Source of the DNA: Meandrina meandrites
Lineage: Eukaryota > Cnidaria > Anthozoa > Scleractinia > Meandrinidae
Assembly: GCA_963693305.1 (NCBI GenBank)
Contig: OY855912.1
Coordinates: 9,713,001 to 9,777,000, forward strand
Direction: 5' to 3'
DNA length: 64,000 nucleotides
Program-made: the position numbers and the translations under genes
Shown here: positions 24,601 through 39,600 of the stretch, piece by piece
Layout: each line of letters starts with the position of its first letter
Numbering within the stretch: the first letter of the stretch is position 1
Notes under the pieces: model-generated
The model's database searches: none
What the model saw: only the letters and a program-made list of their open reading frames with translations
Told to the model about the DNA's origin: nothing

Positions 24601-27600
24601 AGAGAACGAGGCAAGAGAAAACGACGATGAAATGATGACAAATGCATATCTGTTGCAGCCAAGATTATTTTGATGCAACCATTTGACCAGAAGTGAGGTG
24701 TAAAATGGTTGAACGAATAAACCAACACCAACATCTGAGACAGCAAGACTCAGGAGCAATGTCTTCAAAGCCTTCGACAATGACGAAGTTTTTCTTATCG
24801 CTTGAATTGTTACTATGTTCAACATGATGGCGGTATAGCAGAGAAAATTGTTGAAGACACAATTAGTGATGAGCGTCGAGCGAAGGTCTTCAACTTCAGA
24901 GACTGTGGGGTAACCATGCAGCAGTAATTCACAAGACGAATTCTTCATGACATTGACTGAAGTTTTATGAGCGTTTTAATCACAAGATGTTTTACGAAGC
25001 AAAGATAGTTCCCTTCCTCGGCGCGCGGACAACCAAACTGGATCACTGGCCTAAGTGATTCATTGCCTTACTAAAGGGATGACCGTAGTCAAGTGACTAA
25101 GGCAGTAAAGTATTCCTGAAATCGAAATGTTTTGTGATGATAAAACAAGCTGATTTTTGGGTTAAACTTGAATATTCATGAGGTTTGCTGTCAAATTAGT
25201 GAAACTGTATATAGATATATATGTCGGTGTTAAATGTTCTAATTACTGATCACAATAGGGTTTTCTGATTTAACGGAAATGAAAAGACTTTTTCCGCCTT
25301 GTTAGCTAATTGCATGTGCAAAGTGGTGATTGTTTCAATTTGCACAATGCAATTTCAGTGCAATTTCGGGTGCGAAGCGTGTTAAACCCCTGTCGATCAG
25401 AGCCAATAATAACCTTTCACTTCTAAGACTATAGCATCGTCGGAGACCCAGTGGCAGCTAGTAGAGGCAAGGGAAACTTTTAACGGGCGTTCGGCGAAGA
25501 AAAGTCAAGAACGAAAAGGGGAGCTCCTCTTTTCGTTCTCGACTTTCCTTCGCCGAATTTTTTTTTCGCCCGTAACGACTTTCCCTCGCCACCACTAACT
25601 GCCCCTGGGTCTCTGAGGATGAGACTACAGTAGAATGTGTTTTTTGAGGGATAGTGAAACATAGAAAACAGGCAAGCAGATAACTTTTGATTTATTGACT
25701 ACTGTAACTTAGAGAGTTCAATAACATTTTCAACAGGCGGAAAATGAGTTCAATTTTCGGTAAATCGATAGATATTTTCGGTAAATCGGAAAACCGTAAT
25801 AAAACCAACGGGAAAACGTCACTTTTCTTGAACTTAGCACCAACTAGACGTAGAAATGAGATATCGATAAGAATGCTACCCAGTAAAGGTCCTCAACGTG
25901 AAGCTTAAGGCGTTGATCTAAAATAAGTTAGCACGTGCATTGGAAACAAATTCCATGTATATATTAATTTGTAGTAATCAGAGATTAGGGGAGTGCGTTC
26001 GATCATAGTTAGTAGGGGGGGGGGGGGGGGGGATCGATCAAGGATGGATAACCAGGAAGTGGCAAAAGATCGAGATCGTCGGCATACTATTCCTTATTCC
26101 TCACTTGGAGTGAAGAGGATAAATGAGAGGTGAGAGAGGAAGCTCATCGCGCAATGTTTTGTAAGACAAATAGCCTGTTCCAGACGATCGGGTAGCTGGG
26201 GAGCACTGAGCGCGAAAAACGGCGTGCGAAAAATGAGGGGAGGGGAGTGGGGAGAAGGCGAGAGCCCTTAGTCCCCGCGTCATTTTTTTCAGTCGCCGTT
26301 CGTCCCGCTAATCCCGAATTTCGCGCTGCTCCCAACTAAACGAGCGACTGGAACAGGCAGGAAGAAAAATTGCGTGACGAGCCAAGAGAACATCTGTCTG
26401 CATAAAGATGATTAAATGTGTTAATTTGACAGGATAAATTGGAATTTGTGTTTTGTTCGAAGGGGTTTCATAAACTGCGAAAACATTGTACACTGTAGCA
26501 GTTCTTGATATGTTAAAACAGAATTTTTCTTTGCTTGCATCTTGACTATCTTATCGTAGATTTGGATGTTACAGATGATTATCAGACGGAACCATGATCT
26601 GTCATCACACGAGTCATGGCAGTGATTGTTTGCCAAAGGTCAAAAAGAACCTCAAATAACGGAACGGCAAAAGCTATTGATATCAGAATAAATGTAAAAC
26701 AAAGTGAAGTCGTTCCTGAGACCATGTCAGTGGCATTCACAAAGCAGAAACAAAGCCACCAATGTATGGCAGTTAGGTAGCGTTCCTTTTAACCAATCCA
26801 TTTTCGGATCTAGTTAATCCAGATTGTTTGAATCTTTGTGTTAGCTGGAACGAAAATCTAAAAGTAGATCGAGCCACAACGACAAGGCGCCTGGGAATCA
26901 CTTTTTTCAAACAAAGATGGCCGAACTGATCCGTACCAAGTTTGAATCGCTCAAATTGAACGAAAATCTGAAACCAGTTTCAGTACCAATCTGAACGATC
27001 CACCTCCAGAGGTGGATTGTTTGGATTGCAATTTGGATTGGATTGCAGTTTGTCCATAAATGGAACGAGAAATCTTATTTTCGATCGCAAAATCCGGGTT
27101 TAGATTGATTAAAAGGAACACTACCTTAGTGATCATTGGAAGGGAATTATAAAACGTCCAAAAAGCCGTTTAGTATGTTAATCGACGGTCCACCTGCAAA
27201 CTGCAGCCAGTTCCCCACGCGACGCCCGCGACAAACGCTCCATAACCGAGTGTGGACTATTTTTGCTAGCAGTTAGTAGTTATGTTACGCATTAATCGAA
27301 CAGTACTGCATAAAAAGAAAAGCTTGATAACAGTAGAGCCACAAGTCATGTATACGAATTATATAGTTATAAAAACATTTATTTATAATGACTTTATATT
27401 AGGCTTCACCACAGACCGGCTGAACCTTTTAACGCATCGCCCTTTGTGTAGTAACAATGATCGGAACCCGATGTTTTTAAATCAAAGGTCTCATTGAGAC
27501 TACGACTATTTTGCATGATGAAGTACATGTATGAGCAACAGTATCAACAGTATTCAACTAGGAAAATGCTCGCACTCCTTGCTCATGACATAGCTCATAC

Positions 27601-30600
27601 CTATCCCAACACTGTTTCACAACGTTTCACGTTTGTAGACATTTAATTTCATCTTCGTCAAGTTAAGTTATGAATTGGTCAGCGGAATCACAAAGAAAAG
27701 TCTACGACCCAAGGAAGGATTGCAGGAATGACCGATCGACCGAGCTCGAACGAGCGAGTACAAGCGCGCTCGCCAACGATACTTCTCTTTTGCATTCTGC
27801 AAAATAGTTAGGCTCGATTACCAGCCGCTGTTCGGGGAATGAGCCCGCGCTCCTCCCCGATGAACAAAGACCGGACTCGAGAGAGCAGCGGAAATCGAGT
27901 CTACAAAATAGTCTTAAAAAAAAACTAATCATAAGCAAGATAATCACGTGCGGATTATCAATCCAGGCCGCCATTATTCATATATCGACAAAAAGCGTGT
28001 TTTTTTGGCGAACAGCGGGTTTCCATACTGTTGGTCCCACTGGTTACAAATTTTGAATTCATTCATGAACAATTTTGTAAGTACACAACAATCGACAGAA
28101 CGGGGAAACTAAAGTAAAGAGAATAGCAATGGATTAATGAGAATCTTACTAAGAATCTACAATTTGGCTTATTCCTTTTCTCAACGTACGTACACGCGAG
28201 GACATAAATTTTCCTGGAGTCGCCCTTTTTGCCGGGTGATTTTTTGGGATTACCTCGGTGTAAGAGCCCGTGAAATTTGCCTTTGTTGTGGAGCTAGCAC
28301 TTTTTTGCCTTGGTCGTTCATTGTTTTACGTCACTGGTGAGGTTCAGTGGTTCTTATACACTGAGGATGAGCCAATCTCTGAGTAATAATTAGCGCTCTT
28401 TGCTACAAAGGACGAAACTGCGTACTTCTTTAAAAAAAGAGCTTTGAGCCATCAGATTGCCCCGAACCTACCCTAAAAATCACGAATTCGCGAACTGAGT
28501 CGAAAGGTTCTCTGCAACATCAGTATCTTTTTGTTGTGTTTGTTTTTTTCTTTCAACTTTAGCAAGTGACGTGAATGCACCAAATTAGGAAACAACTATT
28601 TTCTGTAACAAAATACATTGCCTTGAACAACAATTGCAAGGCTAGACCAGACGCTTCCCGCTTGCAACTTTTTTTCCTTCGACGCAATTAAAAAAAAAAA
28701 ACAATAACATGGCGAATAGAACTTGCTTTTGTCACAACAGTGAACACGGAACAACAGTTAACTACATAATGAATTCCCTATCATTCTCTTATATCGGGCA
28801 ATATTGTTTCAGACTTTTACTATTTTTACTTTATTTAAACATCAAACTACCGTTAAACTAAGTGTGTCTGAAATTACTACGCGATATTACCATAAAATAC
28901 CGATGCATTCTTTAGTTTAACTCAATTATGATGCTAAATACGCTCTTGCAGCCAGTTCACTCTCGTTCACTATAATAAACAAAAGACGTTTATCAACCAT
29001 GACAACAATGAATGTTGAGAATCGAGGCATAGCATCGCCAGCCCTGCGATTAGCGTGATGCGCGATTTCTGAGCCACGACATGTTCTGCAGTATGTCCAT
29101 GATGGCGTGTCGAACGTAGGTAAGCTTCCAGCAGTAAATTACAGGGTTCAAAGATGAATTAAGACATACGAAAGTGAAGGAGAAAAGCCAAAATTTCTTC
29201 AAAGCAATGCTCGGGCCGTAGATTTTAAAGGCGGCCAAACTGATAAAGTAGGGCAAGTAACAAGCCAAATACACGATATATACGTAGAATGTACCGACTG
29301 CAGATTTTATCAGGCTAGCAAAATTTGTCATATCGCCATTCTGCGCTACATGCTGTACTTGCAGTACCTGAATCTGATTCTTGTGGCGTCGCACGGCGAA
29401 ATAAATCCTGATGTAAACTACTGTTGTGAGGAGGAGACAAACAACTCCAAGAATAGATTTAATAAGTGAATAAATATCGAATGGAACCCACAACGCCATC
29501 AAAGGAATAAACACACTAAGCACCCATATTGAGATCACCACAGCAACAACACGCTTGTGAGTCACAAGTTCCTGATATCTGAGATGAACATGAATAGCCA
29601 AGAACCTGTCTGCACTTACAGCCGCAACTCCCGAAAACGAAGCTACACAAAGCGATGTTGTAAAGATCGAAAAAACCATGTTTGTGTGGCAGCCAGGACT
29701 GTTTCCTTGTAACCACGTGATCAAAAATGCGGTGTAAAATGGTTGAACAAATAAACCAACACCAACATCAGAAACAGCAAGACTCAGGAGCAATGCCTTC
29801 AAAGTCTTTGGCAATGACGAAGTTTTTCTCATCGCGTGGATTGTTACTATGTTCAACATGATGGCGGTATAGCAGAAAAAATTGTTGAAGACACAATTAG
29901 TGATAAACGTCGAGCGAAGGTCTTCAACTTCGGAGATTTTGGGGTACGACTGCAGCAGTAATTCACAAGATGATTTCTTCATCTTAACTTCACTGGGCGT
30001 TTAACATACAAGATGTTTTACGAAGCTAATATAGTTCAGTTTTTTTCCTTGCCGTCACGGAGCAAATGGAACACTTTAGCTAACACGGTTTCCTCTCTTA
30101 CGAAAGTGATGATACTCTGTAAACAGACGTACTCGAGTGTTCCAGAACCTTGCTCGTCCAGATGTTTTGTTTTAATACAATATAGCGCACATGTAAATTT
30201 TTGGGATAACAGTATATGACTAATTAAATTTGGTGTATACACTGAAATTACTGATGAAATTGGTTTTTTTAAACGTGGGTCTTGAATTTTCTTTGACAAC
30301 TGTTCGCAATAAAAGCAAGGGATAGACGTATGAGATCTTTGTATGACGTTCACTGAAGGGGAGGAATATCACGGGGATTTAGCGTCAGTTGAAAACTAAG
30401 AAACTTCGTGTTTACACTGAGAAACCTAGAAATAATGGTCCAGTTAGGTTAAAACTCATAACGAAGTGTCAGTGAGTGTCTCTGGTCATAGAAAAGCTCG
30501 GTCAAAATGACTTACAAACTGAAATACGACAGGCTAACCGACTTTTTTTAAGTTGTCGCATTTTTTCCAAAATGCGCTAGAAGGGATCAATTTGTTCTCT

Positions 30601-33600
30601 TTTAAAAATTTGGTTGATTCTTTCGATCTCTTGCTGTTCTAGAATTATTAAACAAGTAAAGGTATTGTAGCACAATCCCCACGATGCTTCCCCTTAAAGC
30701 AAACCATCTGCTTACAAAACCTCAAAGGCTGTCTTTTATTTGGACATGTTCGACCCCACAAATGAGATGTCCATAAGAATACTACCGAAAAAAAATATCC
30801 TTAGCGACATGCATGATCAAACATAAGTGTGCACATGCATATGAAAATTTTTCGTATTCTTTTAATATCATCAAAAAGATAAAGCAGACAGAAATGTCTC
30901 AAACGTCACTTAATATGCCAATTGATGGTACACATGCAAGCTGCTACAAGTTTGAAAACACCCCAGCAGTAGAGCACGATTTAAGCGAAAATTATGCAGG
31001 GTTTTCAGTAGCATTTGAAAGTACCAGATACAGAGGTTCGGCTGGCGGACTTGCGTCGTTCGCGCCTTCTACGGGGAACCGGAAATTTTTGAAATTGGAC
31101 TCTCTAAAATGCAATTTTCTGCGTTCCCTGGACCGGAATTGGTTAACCGATATTCCCGATAACTGATAGTTTACAAATAGTAATTTAAATGTCCAGTCCA
31201 GCTGTTGCATTGCCGCATCAGAAAAATCTCTTTACTAAAGCTCTATCAGTGAAAATCTTGTTGATGCTTCTGGGCTGCTCTCAGGCTTTGGATTTGATGA
31301 AGACTATCTATAGAGAGGGTCAAATCTGCAAATGTGTCTTTTATTAATTAATAAAAATAAAAGCAATTTTCACTCTTTAAAAATAATTATCTCGTGTGAG
31401 CTACTGGACGTTACATGTCAAACAACCGGACGTCCGGCTTGAAACGATACTAGAGAGCTTAAGCACAGGCGTTTTTGAGCCACGGACGGCAGCCGGAAAT
31501 TGAACCTTCTCGTCTTTAGCGCTTATTGTCAGCTTTTTTTTTTTCATAAATTCAAGTTGTAAGTGCTAAACTGAAAGCTTTCTTACTTATTTTTGGAGGT
31601 AAAAGTTCGTTAAAACCTTAAACATTCGCCTTCCGGTTGCCGTCCGTGGCTCAAAAACGTCTGTGCTTAAGGTCTCTACTCCTTTAAGAGGAACGCCAAA
31701 TGACAGTTTGCAAACTATCGATGGTAAAATGGTACAATAAAGTAAGATAATTAGATTTTTTTTTAATTTTAAGTGTTATGAGTGTTGATAGAAAATAAGT
31801 ATGAATGCACCTGCAAGGGACATTTAATTGGTAGTCATTTCATATTGTCAAGTAAAAACAGTAAAAAGTCACTTTAAAAAGCTGCAAACTGCAGGCCAGT
31901 TTTGAGTGCCGTGTGACGTTTGCAACTAACGCTTTATCGCGAAGTGTGCTTGGTAAGTTTACCGCCTTGGATTTTATGGATTTGTCTTTTTTCTTGGGGG
32001 GGGGGGGGGGGGGAGGGGTTGGAATCCGAAAAAGGATTGCAGCGTTCTATGATCCGCCAAAAGAGCACTGAATAATTGATTGTGAAATCAAAACAAAGGT
32101 GACGTTCAGTTACAATGTTCAACCTGATGGCGGTATGGCACAGAAAATTTTTGACGACAACCAACGATGTAAGTCGAGCGAAGGTCTTCAACTTCGGAGA
32201 TTTTGGCGTAGTACTGCAGCAGAAATTCACACGATGATTTCTTCATTTCTTCGATTCAAGTTTCTAAAGCGCACTGAGCGTTTGACAAATAACATAAGAC
32301 GTTCAACGAATCTGAAATATTTTTTCATTCCTAATGTCACAGACCAACTGAAGTGGCATAAATTTATTTCAGACTTGTACTATTTTTTTTACTTTTTCCA
32401 TACATCAAACTACGATTGAGCTAAGTGTGTCAGAAATTACTACGCGATATTACCATAAAATACCAATGCATTCTTTAGTTTCACTCAATTATGATGTTAA
32501 ACATGCTCTTGCAACAGTATATTACAGGGTTCAAAGATGAATTAAGATATACGAGAGTGAATGAGAAAAGCCAAAATTTCTTCAAACCAGTGCTCGGGCC
32601 GTAGATTTCAATGGCGGCCACACTGATAAAGTAGGGCAAATAACAAGCCAAAAACACGAGATATACGTAGAATATACCGACTGCAGATTTTATCAGGCTA
32701 GCAAAATGTGCAATTTCGCCATTCTGTGTTACTTGCTGTACTTGCAGGACCTGAATCTGATTCTTGTGGCGTCGTACGACGAAATAAATCTTGATGTAAA
32801 CGATTGTTATAAGAATGAGAAAAGGAACTCCAAGAATAAAATCAATAAGCGAGTAAATATCATACGGAACCCACAACACCGTCAAAGGAAAAAATACACT
32901 AAGCACCCATATTGAGATCACCACAGCAACAACACGCTTGTAAGTCACAAGTTCCTGATATCTGAGATGAAGATGAAGAGCTAAGAACCTGTCTACACTT
33001 ATGGCCACAATACCAAAGAACGAGGCGATAGAAAACAAACTGATCATGATGTCAAAAGCCATGTAGGTTTTGCAGTTGGGATTCTTTTGTTGTAATCCGT
33101 TGGCTAGAATCAACGTGTATAGAGGCTGGCCCAATAAACCAACACCAACATCAGAAACAGCAAGACTCAGGAGCAGTGTTTTCAAAGTCTTTGGCAAAGA
33201 CGAGGTTTTTCTCATCGCGTGGATCGTAACGATATTCAACATGACGGTGGTATAGCATAGAAAGTTGTTGAAGACACAACTAGCGATGTAAGTCGAGCGA
33301 AGGTCATCAACTTCAGAGATTTGGGGGTAGTACTGCAGCAGTAATTCACACGATGATTTCTTCATTATTGCGATTTAAAGTTCCTTAGATTAACTGGGCG
33401 TTTAACATACAAGATGTTTGTCGAAGTTAAGATAGCGATCTTTCTGGTGTAACAGATCAATTGGATCACTGCTTACAATGATTCCGTTTCTTATTAAATT
33501 GATGATCCTCTGTCTGTAAACGAGGGCAGCGAAGTATTCCAGAACTTGTTCTTTCAGTAGTTTTGTTTTAGAAAATATGGCTCAAATTTCCTGATAAAAA

Positions 33601-36600
33601 TAAGTCATGATGTGTGCTGTCAAATTAAGACGAAACTGTTTATTAATACGTGGGTCTTGAATGTTCTAATTACTGATCACAATAAAACCAAGAGGTAAAC
33701 ACCACTCGTCTGAGTGTGATGTTTATTAAACAAATATATATGAGAATCTAAACGAAATGTTAAACTTTGTTCCAGTAAGACGTGCACGCGGAAAACGAGA
33801 TATCGGTAAGAATGTAACCGAATAAAGATCCTTACTTAGGTGCTTAAGGCGTTGATCGAAAATAAGTTAGTACGTGCATTGGAGAAATTCTATGTACATA
33901 ATAAAAAGACAAAAAATTAAAATAAAATGAAATGAAACGTCAATAAAAGCCGCTTAGTATGTTAATCGATGGTCCACCTGCAAGCTGCTGCTAGTTTCAT
34001 GTGCCGCGTGACGCGCGCGACAAACACTCCATCGCCAAGTGTGGGAGATTGTTTTGCCAGCGGTTACGCATTATTGGAACAATGCTGCATAAAAAGGAAA
34101 GCTTGATAATAACAAAGTCACAAACCATAAACGAAATATATAATTACAAAAATATATATGTATAATGGGCGTGTCCACAGACTGTTTTTTTTTTATCACG
34201 CGGCCCCTTAATTCAATGGCAATAATGATCAAAACGAAAATACTATAAAGGAAACAAATCATAAGCACGATATTCTTTTGCGGATTATCAATCCAGACAG
34301 CAATTTTACTTATGCCGACAAAAAGCGTGTTTCGTGGCGAGCAGCGGGTCATTCTCGTCCCCACAGCCCTTTCCGCTTCTCTTAGCCGACTGGGGCCTTG
34401 GCACCAGAAACGAAGGGCTCTTGGGACATAGGGTTTTTTAATTAATTCGAATTTTTTTGATTGGCTGTTTGAAAAAAGGAAATCTTGAGCGGAAGTAAAA
34501 ACCGCCATGACTGTCCGACAGAATTTTTAGAAACATCACGACTGCATACATGAAGACCGGAAGTCCTAGAATCTAGGACTGGAAATCCTGTGTCCCTAGA
34601 GCCCTTCGTTTCTCGTGCCAAGGCCCCAGTCGGCTAAGAGAAGCGAAAAGGGCTATGGGGGCGAGGATGACAGCGGGTTGGCATATTGTTGGTCCCAGTG
34701 CCTCCGCTCTCACTGGTTACAAGTAAGAGTGAACACTGGTAACGAGATCATTTAAATTCATTCATGAATAATTTTGTAGAAACTAAACAATAGACAGAGC
34801 GGGGGAAACTGAAGTAACCGAGAATTTCAATAGAAAGCTATTCTACAATTTCAAGTCAAATTTTCCTGGAGCCGCCCTTACTGTCGGGTTATTTCTGAGG
34901 TTTACTTCGGTGTAAGAACCCATGAAATTTGTTTTTTCTTGTGGAGCTAGTATTTTCCTGCTCTACACTGTCTCGAAGCTCTTTTTTGGCTTGGTCATTC
35001 CATGCTTTACGTCACTGGTATGTTTCGCAGGTTCTGCACCGAGGATGAACCGATCTCTGAGTAATAATTACCACTCTATCCTACAGAGGACGAACCTGCG
35101 TACTTCTTTAAAATAAAGGAATCAAGAGTCATCAGATTGCCCCGAACCTACCCTTAGCAGCACGAATTCCCGCACTGAGTCGAAAGCTTTTCTGCAACAT
35201 CGTCGTGTTTTTGTTGTGTTTTTTTTAACTTTCTTTCAACTTTGGCACGTGACGTGAATGGACCATATTAGGAAAAAGCTATTTTCAGTAACAAAATACA
35301 TTGCCTTCAACAAGAGTTGCAAGGCTGGGACAGACGCCTCCAGCTAGCAACTTTTTTTCCCTCAACGCAATTAAAAATAAAACCAACAACATGACGAATA
35401 CAAGCATCAAGAGTTTCGCGCTTCCGGTTGAAACGTAATGCATCTTGGGATATGTTGGGACAAAAAGTGAGCACCACTTTCAACAAGAACTCAGAATCAA
35501 ACAAACAAAACAGGGAATTTACTGAGGAAAATTGCGGCTGGGTTTCCAGAAAACCAGAAAAATATGAAAAGCTGCAAGGATCTAGCGCCTAAAGGACATC
35601 TGAAGGCTAAAGGGATACCAGTATCAAACAAAACCATAAAAAGAACTGGCAAAACCGATGAATTGTCGGGAGAACTGGAAGAGTGCGAGTATATTTATTT
35701 ATGCTTATAGTTGACCACAACACAACCCGGTAATATCCTCAATGTTGTTTTAATTCATTGCGATTTAATATCTGACTTAACAGAAGAACAAAACGCTTTA
35801 CATACATACAACAAACGCAATAATTGCATTCAAATCGTTTGCCGGTTTATATTTTAATCGACGAACTCACCACAAATTGAAGCTCATACACTCACAAGAA
35901 CTCCATTTACAAAATTGGTTTTCAGCGAAATACTGCAACTGTTCTAATAAAAGAAAGCTGAACTGATTACGTTTATCTTTTTTATTATTTTATGTCAGTT
36001 ACTTTTACCAAAAACTTTTAAGTTATATTCGAATTTCTCACTTGATCTCGCGCTGTTTTGGCACACATTTAACTTATTACTAAGGAAATTAAAATCACAA
36101 CAATGCGAGATCTAAATTCGTTTTGACCCTGGTATATGAAATGTTCGGTTAAAAGACACGATTATCAATTTACTAAAGTGATAGCATCGATAGTTTGAGA
36201 AGCATTTATTTTTTCTGCGGAAATTGTTAATATTCTCACGAGCACATCATGTTTTAATCGGCAAACTCGTCAAAAACATAACAGAGCCATTCGAAAATTC
36301 ATTTGGAGCCTCACACACCGAAGTCCGAGGTAAAACGGCTAGCTCTTCATTCGTCAAATTAGTGCTGTTCATCATTCAACGGGCACTACAGTATCTTGCT
36401 ACAAAATTTCTGGAAGCGATTGTCCGCGTGAGCAAACATCAGAATCGAATCAGAAGTTCGCACTACAATCACAATGAATTTTTTTACAACATGTTCGGGT
36501 CAACTTCCATAAAAAAATCTTCAGATGTCCTTTAGGCGCTAGATCCTTGCAGTGTTTGATATTTTTCCAGTTTTCTAGAAACCCAGCCGTAATTTTCCTC

Positions 36601-39600
36601 AGTAAATTCCCTGTTTTGTTTGTTTGATTCTTGTCTTCATGTTGAAGTGGTGCTCACTTTTTGTCCCAACATATCCCAAGATGCATTATGTTCCAGCCGG
36701 AAGCGCGAAACTCTTGATGCTTGTATAGAACTTCTGTTTTTACAACACGGAACAACAGTTAACTACATAATGAATTCCCTATTATTCTGGTATATTTGGC
36801 AAAAATTAATTTCAGACTTTTACTATTTTTACGTTTTCCAAACATCAAACTACCATTGAACTAAGTGTGTCAGAAATTACTACGCGATATTACCATAGAA
36901 TACCGAAGCATTCTTTAGTTTTACTCAATTATGATGTTAAATACGCTCTTGCAGCCAGTTCCCGTCGTTCACTATAATATACAGAAGGCGTTTATTAACA
37001 ATGACAACACTGAATGTTGAGAATTGAGGCATAGCATCGCCAGCCCTACGATTAGTGTGATGCGCGATTTCTGAGCCAAGACATGTTCCGCAGTATGTCC
37101 ATGATAGCGTGTCGAATGTGTCTCACCTTCCAACAGTAAATTACAGGGTTCAAAGATGAATTAAGAAATACTAGAGTTAGCGAGAAAAGCCAAAATTTCT
37201 TCAAAGCAATACTTGGGCCGTAGATTTCAATTGCGGCCACACTGATAAAGTAGGGCAAATAACAAGCCAAAAACACGAGATATACGTAGAATATACCGAC
37301 TGCAGATTTTATCAGGCTACCAAAAGTTGCCATATCGCCATTCTGTGTTACTTGCTCTACTTGCAGGGCCTGAATCTGATTCTTGTGGCGTCGTACGGCT
37401 AAATAAATCCTGATGTAAAGTACTGTTGTGAGGAGGAGACAAACACCTCCAAGAATAGACTTAATAAGTGAGTAAATATCAAATGGAACCCACAACGCTA
37501 TTAAAGGAACAAACACACTAAGCGCCCACATTGAGATCACCATAGCAACAACACGTTTGTGAGTCACAAGTTCCTGATATCTGAGATGAAGATGAACAGC
37601 TAAGAACCTGTCTACACTTACAGCCACAACACCAAAGAACGACGCCGTGCAAAACATATTTAAAACGAGGGAAAAAATCGCATAGTTGTTACAGCTGATG
37701 TTAATTTGACGTAGCCACATGACCAGAGCTGAGGTGAAAAATGGTTGAACAAATAAACCAACACCAACATCAGAAACAGCAAGACTCAGGAGCAATGTTT
37801 TCAAAGTCTCTGGCAACGACGAAGTCTTTCTTATTGCATGAATTGTTACTATATTCAACATGATGGCAGTAAAGCAGAGAAAATTGTTGAAGACACAATT
37901 AGCGATTAAAGTCGAACGAAGGTCTTCAACTTCAGAAATCTTGGAGCGATACTGCAGCATTTCTTCACACGATGATTTCTTCATGATACCGACTAAATGT
38001 TTCTTAACTTCACTGAGCGATTGACATACAAAACTAGAATAGTTTTTCTTTTCTCGGCTCGACGGACAACTGGATCACTGGTTAAAATGATTCCTTTCCT
38101 TAATAATGCGATGATCCTCCGTTGATGAAGGTAGTTAAGTGTCCAAGAACTCCGTACTTTGCTCTCATAAAATACAGCTCAAATTTTGGGTCGCCCACTA
38201 CCTCTCGGAACGAGTTATTTCATTGGTTCCTTAAACAATACATAACAGGCTATAACAATGCCCCTATCCCTGAATAACAATAGAGGTAGTGTTTACAGCG
38301 GGCGAATGAAAATAGAGGTTTCAGAGAGGAAGTGTCTTACTGCAAATTTTACTTGAACTTCCTTATAGCTGATTAAAATAAAACCAAGACACAAATGTCA
38401 CTGGGGTGAGTGGCAGGTTTATTAACAAGCCATGTGTTTGTGAAAAGCTTAAAAGCTGTCTCGAATTTCAACATTTCGGACACGGTAAATGAGATATCAG
38501 TACTACTACATGATGAAGATCCAGAGCTACATGCTTTAACAAAAAAAATAAGTTAGCACATGGGATAGGAAAATTTGTCGGTATTCATTGAAAATTTGAA
38601 TAAGTCAAAAGCGTTGTCTTTAAAAATTTGCTTAGTATGCTAATAGATCTTACACCTGCAGCCGCTACAAGTTTTATGTATCAAACTATATATGGGTAAT
38701 ATAATCTAAGTGCTTTGGGTGTCCACAAAAAATTGGATATGGATATCCATAAAATATTATCACAAGAACAGAGTACGAAGTGTCCTTAAAAAGCCGCTTA
38801 CTTAGTTAGTTAATTGATATTACACCTGCAATTTTCTGACAGTTTCATGTGCCGTGTGACATGCACAAACACTATCTCGCAGTGTGCTGTGGTTTTATTC
38901 ACTTTTATTCACATTACAGTTTTGCTCACTTTACGAGTGCCCAAAGAGATAACGTAAGGCAAAAAAAACAACAACTGAAAAACACCAGACATACGTAGAA
39001 TATGTACATGTACCTACTGCAGTTTTAAGGTAGCAATGTATGGGGAAATTTCATGTAAATATTCAGTTAATATTTTAATAAAACAAACAAAACAATGCCT
39101 TTAAAAAGCCTTTTATCATGTCAATCGATTGTTCACCTGCAAACTGCTGTCAGTTCATGTTTGGTGGCAAATTATTCGGTCTTTTTATTTCAAAAGACGA
39201 AACCGCTTAGGTCTTTTCAATGACCTAATGGATTCATGATACAAAGTTGAATGAGAACAGACTTAAAATACGACCATCACCATTTCAACAATTGGCAAAA
39301 TCGAGACCTCTTTAAAAAAAAACCTGCTCGTGGTGCTCTCAAGTTTAGTAAACAGGCCGATACAAATACAAATTGCAATAAAAAAGTCAAAGGCCTCTTT
39401 GAGGCGACGACTGTTTTGCATGATGAAGAACATGCATCAGTATAAGCAGAAAAGATGAAAATATTTTGGTTTTGTTTCAAAAATAAAATTCTTTCTGCTG
39501 TCCCTTCTTTAAACCTCTTAAAATCCGCAATACAATGATGCATAACGCTCAATGCGTTGGGTTGGAAAGCATGGAGAGAGAGTTCAACACACAGGCGGGC

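Noticed and set aside
26101..26335. Open frames around 26.1-26.3 kb
   Set aside because: They lie within an inverted-repeat element and adjacent non-coding DNA; no splice context or protein-like features.
32706..33255. Plus-strand open frames inside GPCR copy 7, and similar ones in copy 9
   Set aside because: Antisense shadows repeated in each copy because the receptor sequence is conserved; no independent features.
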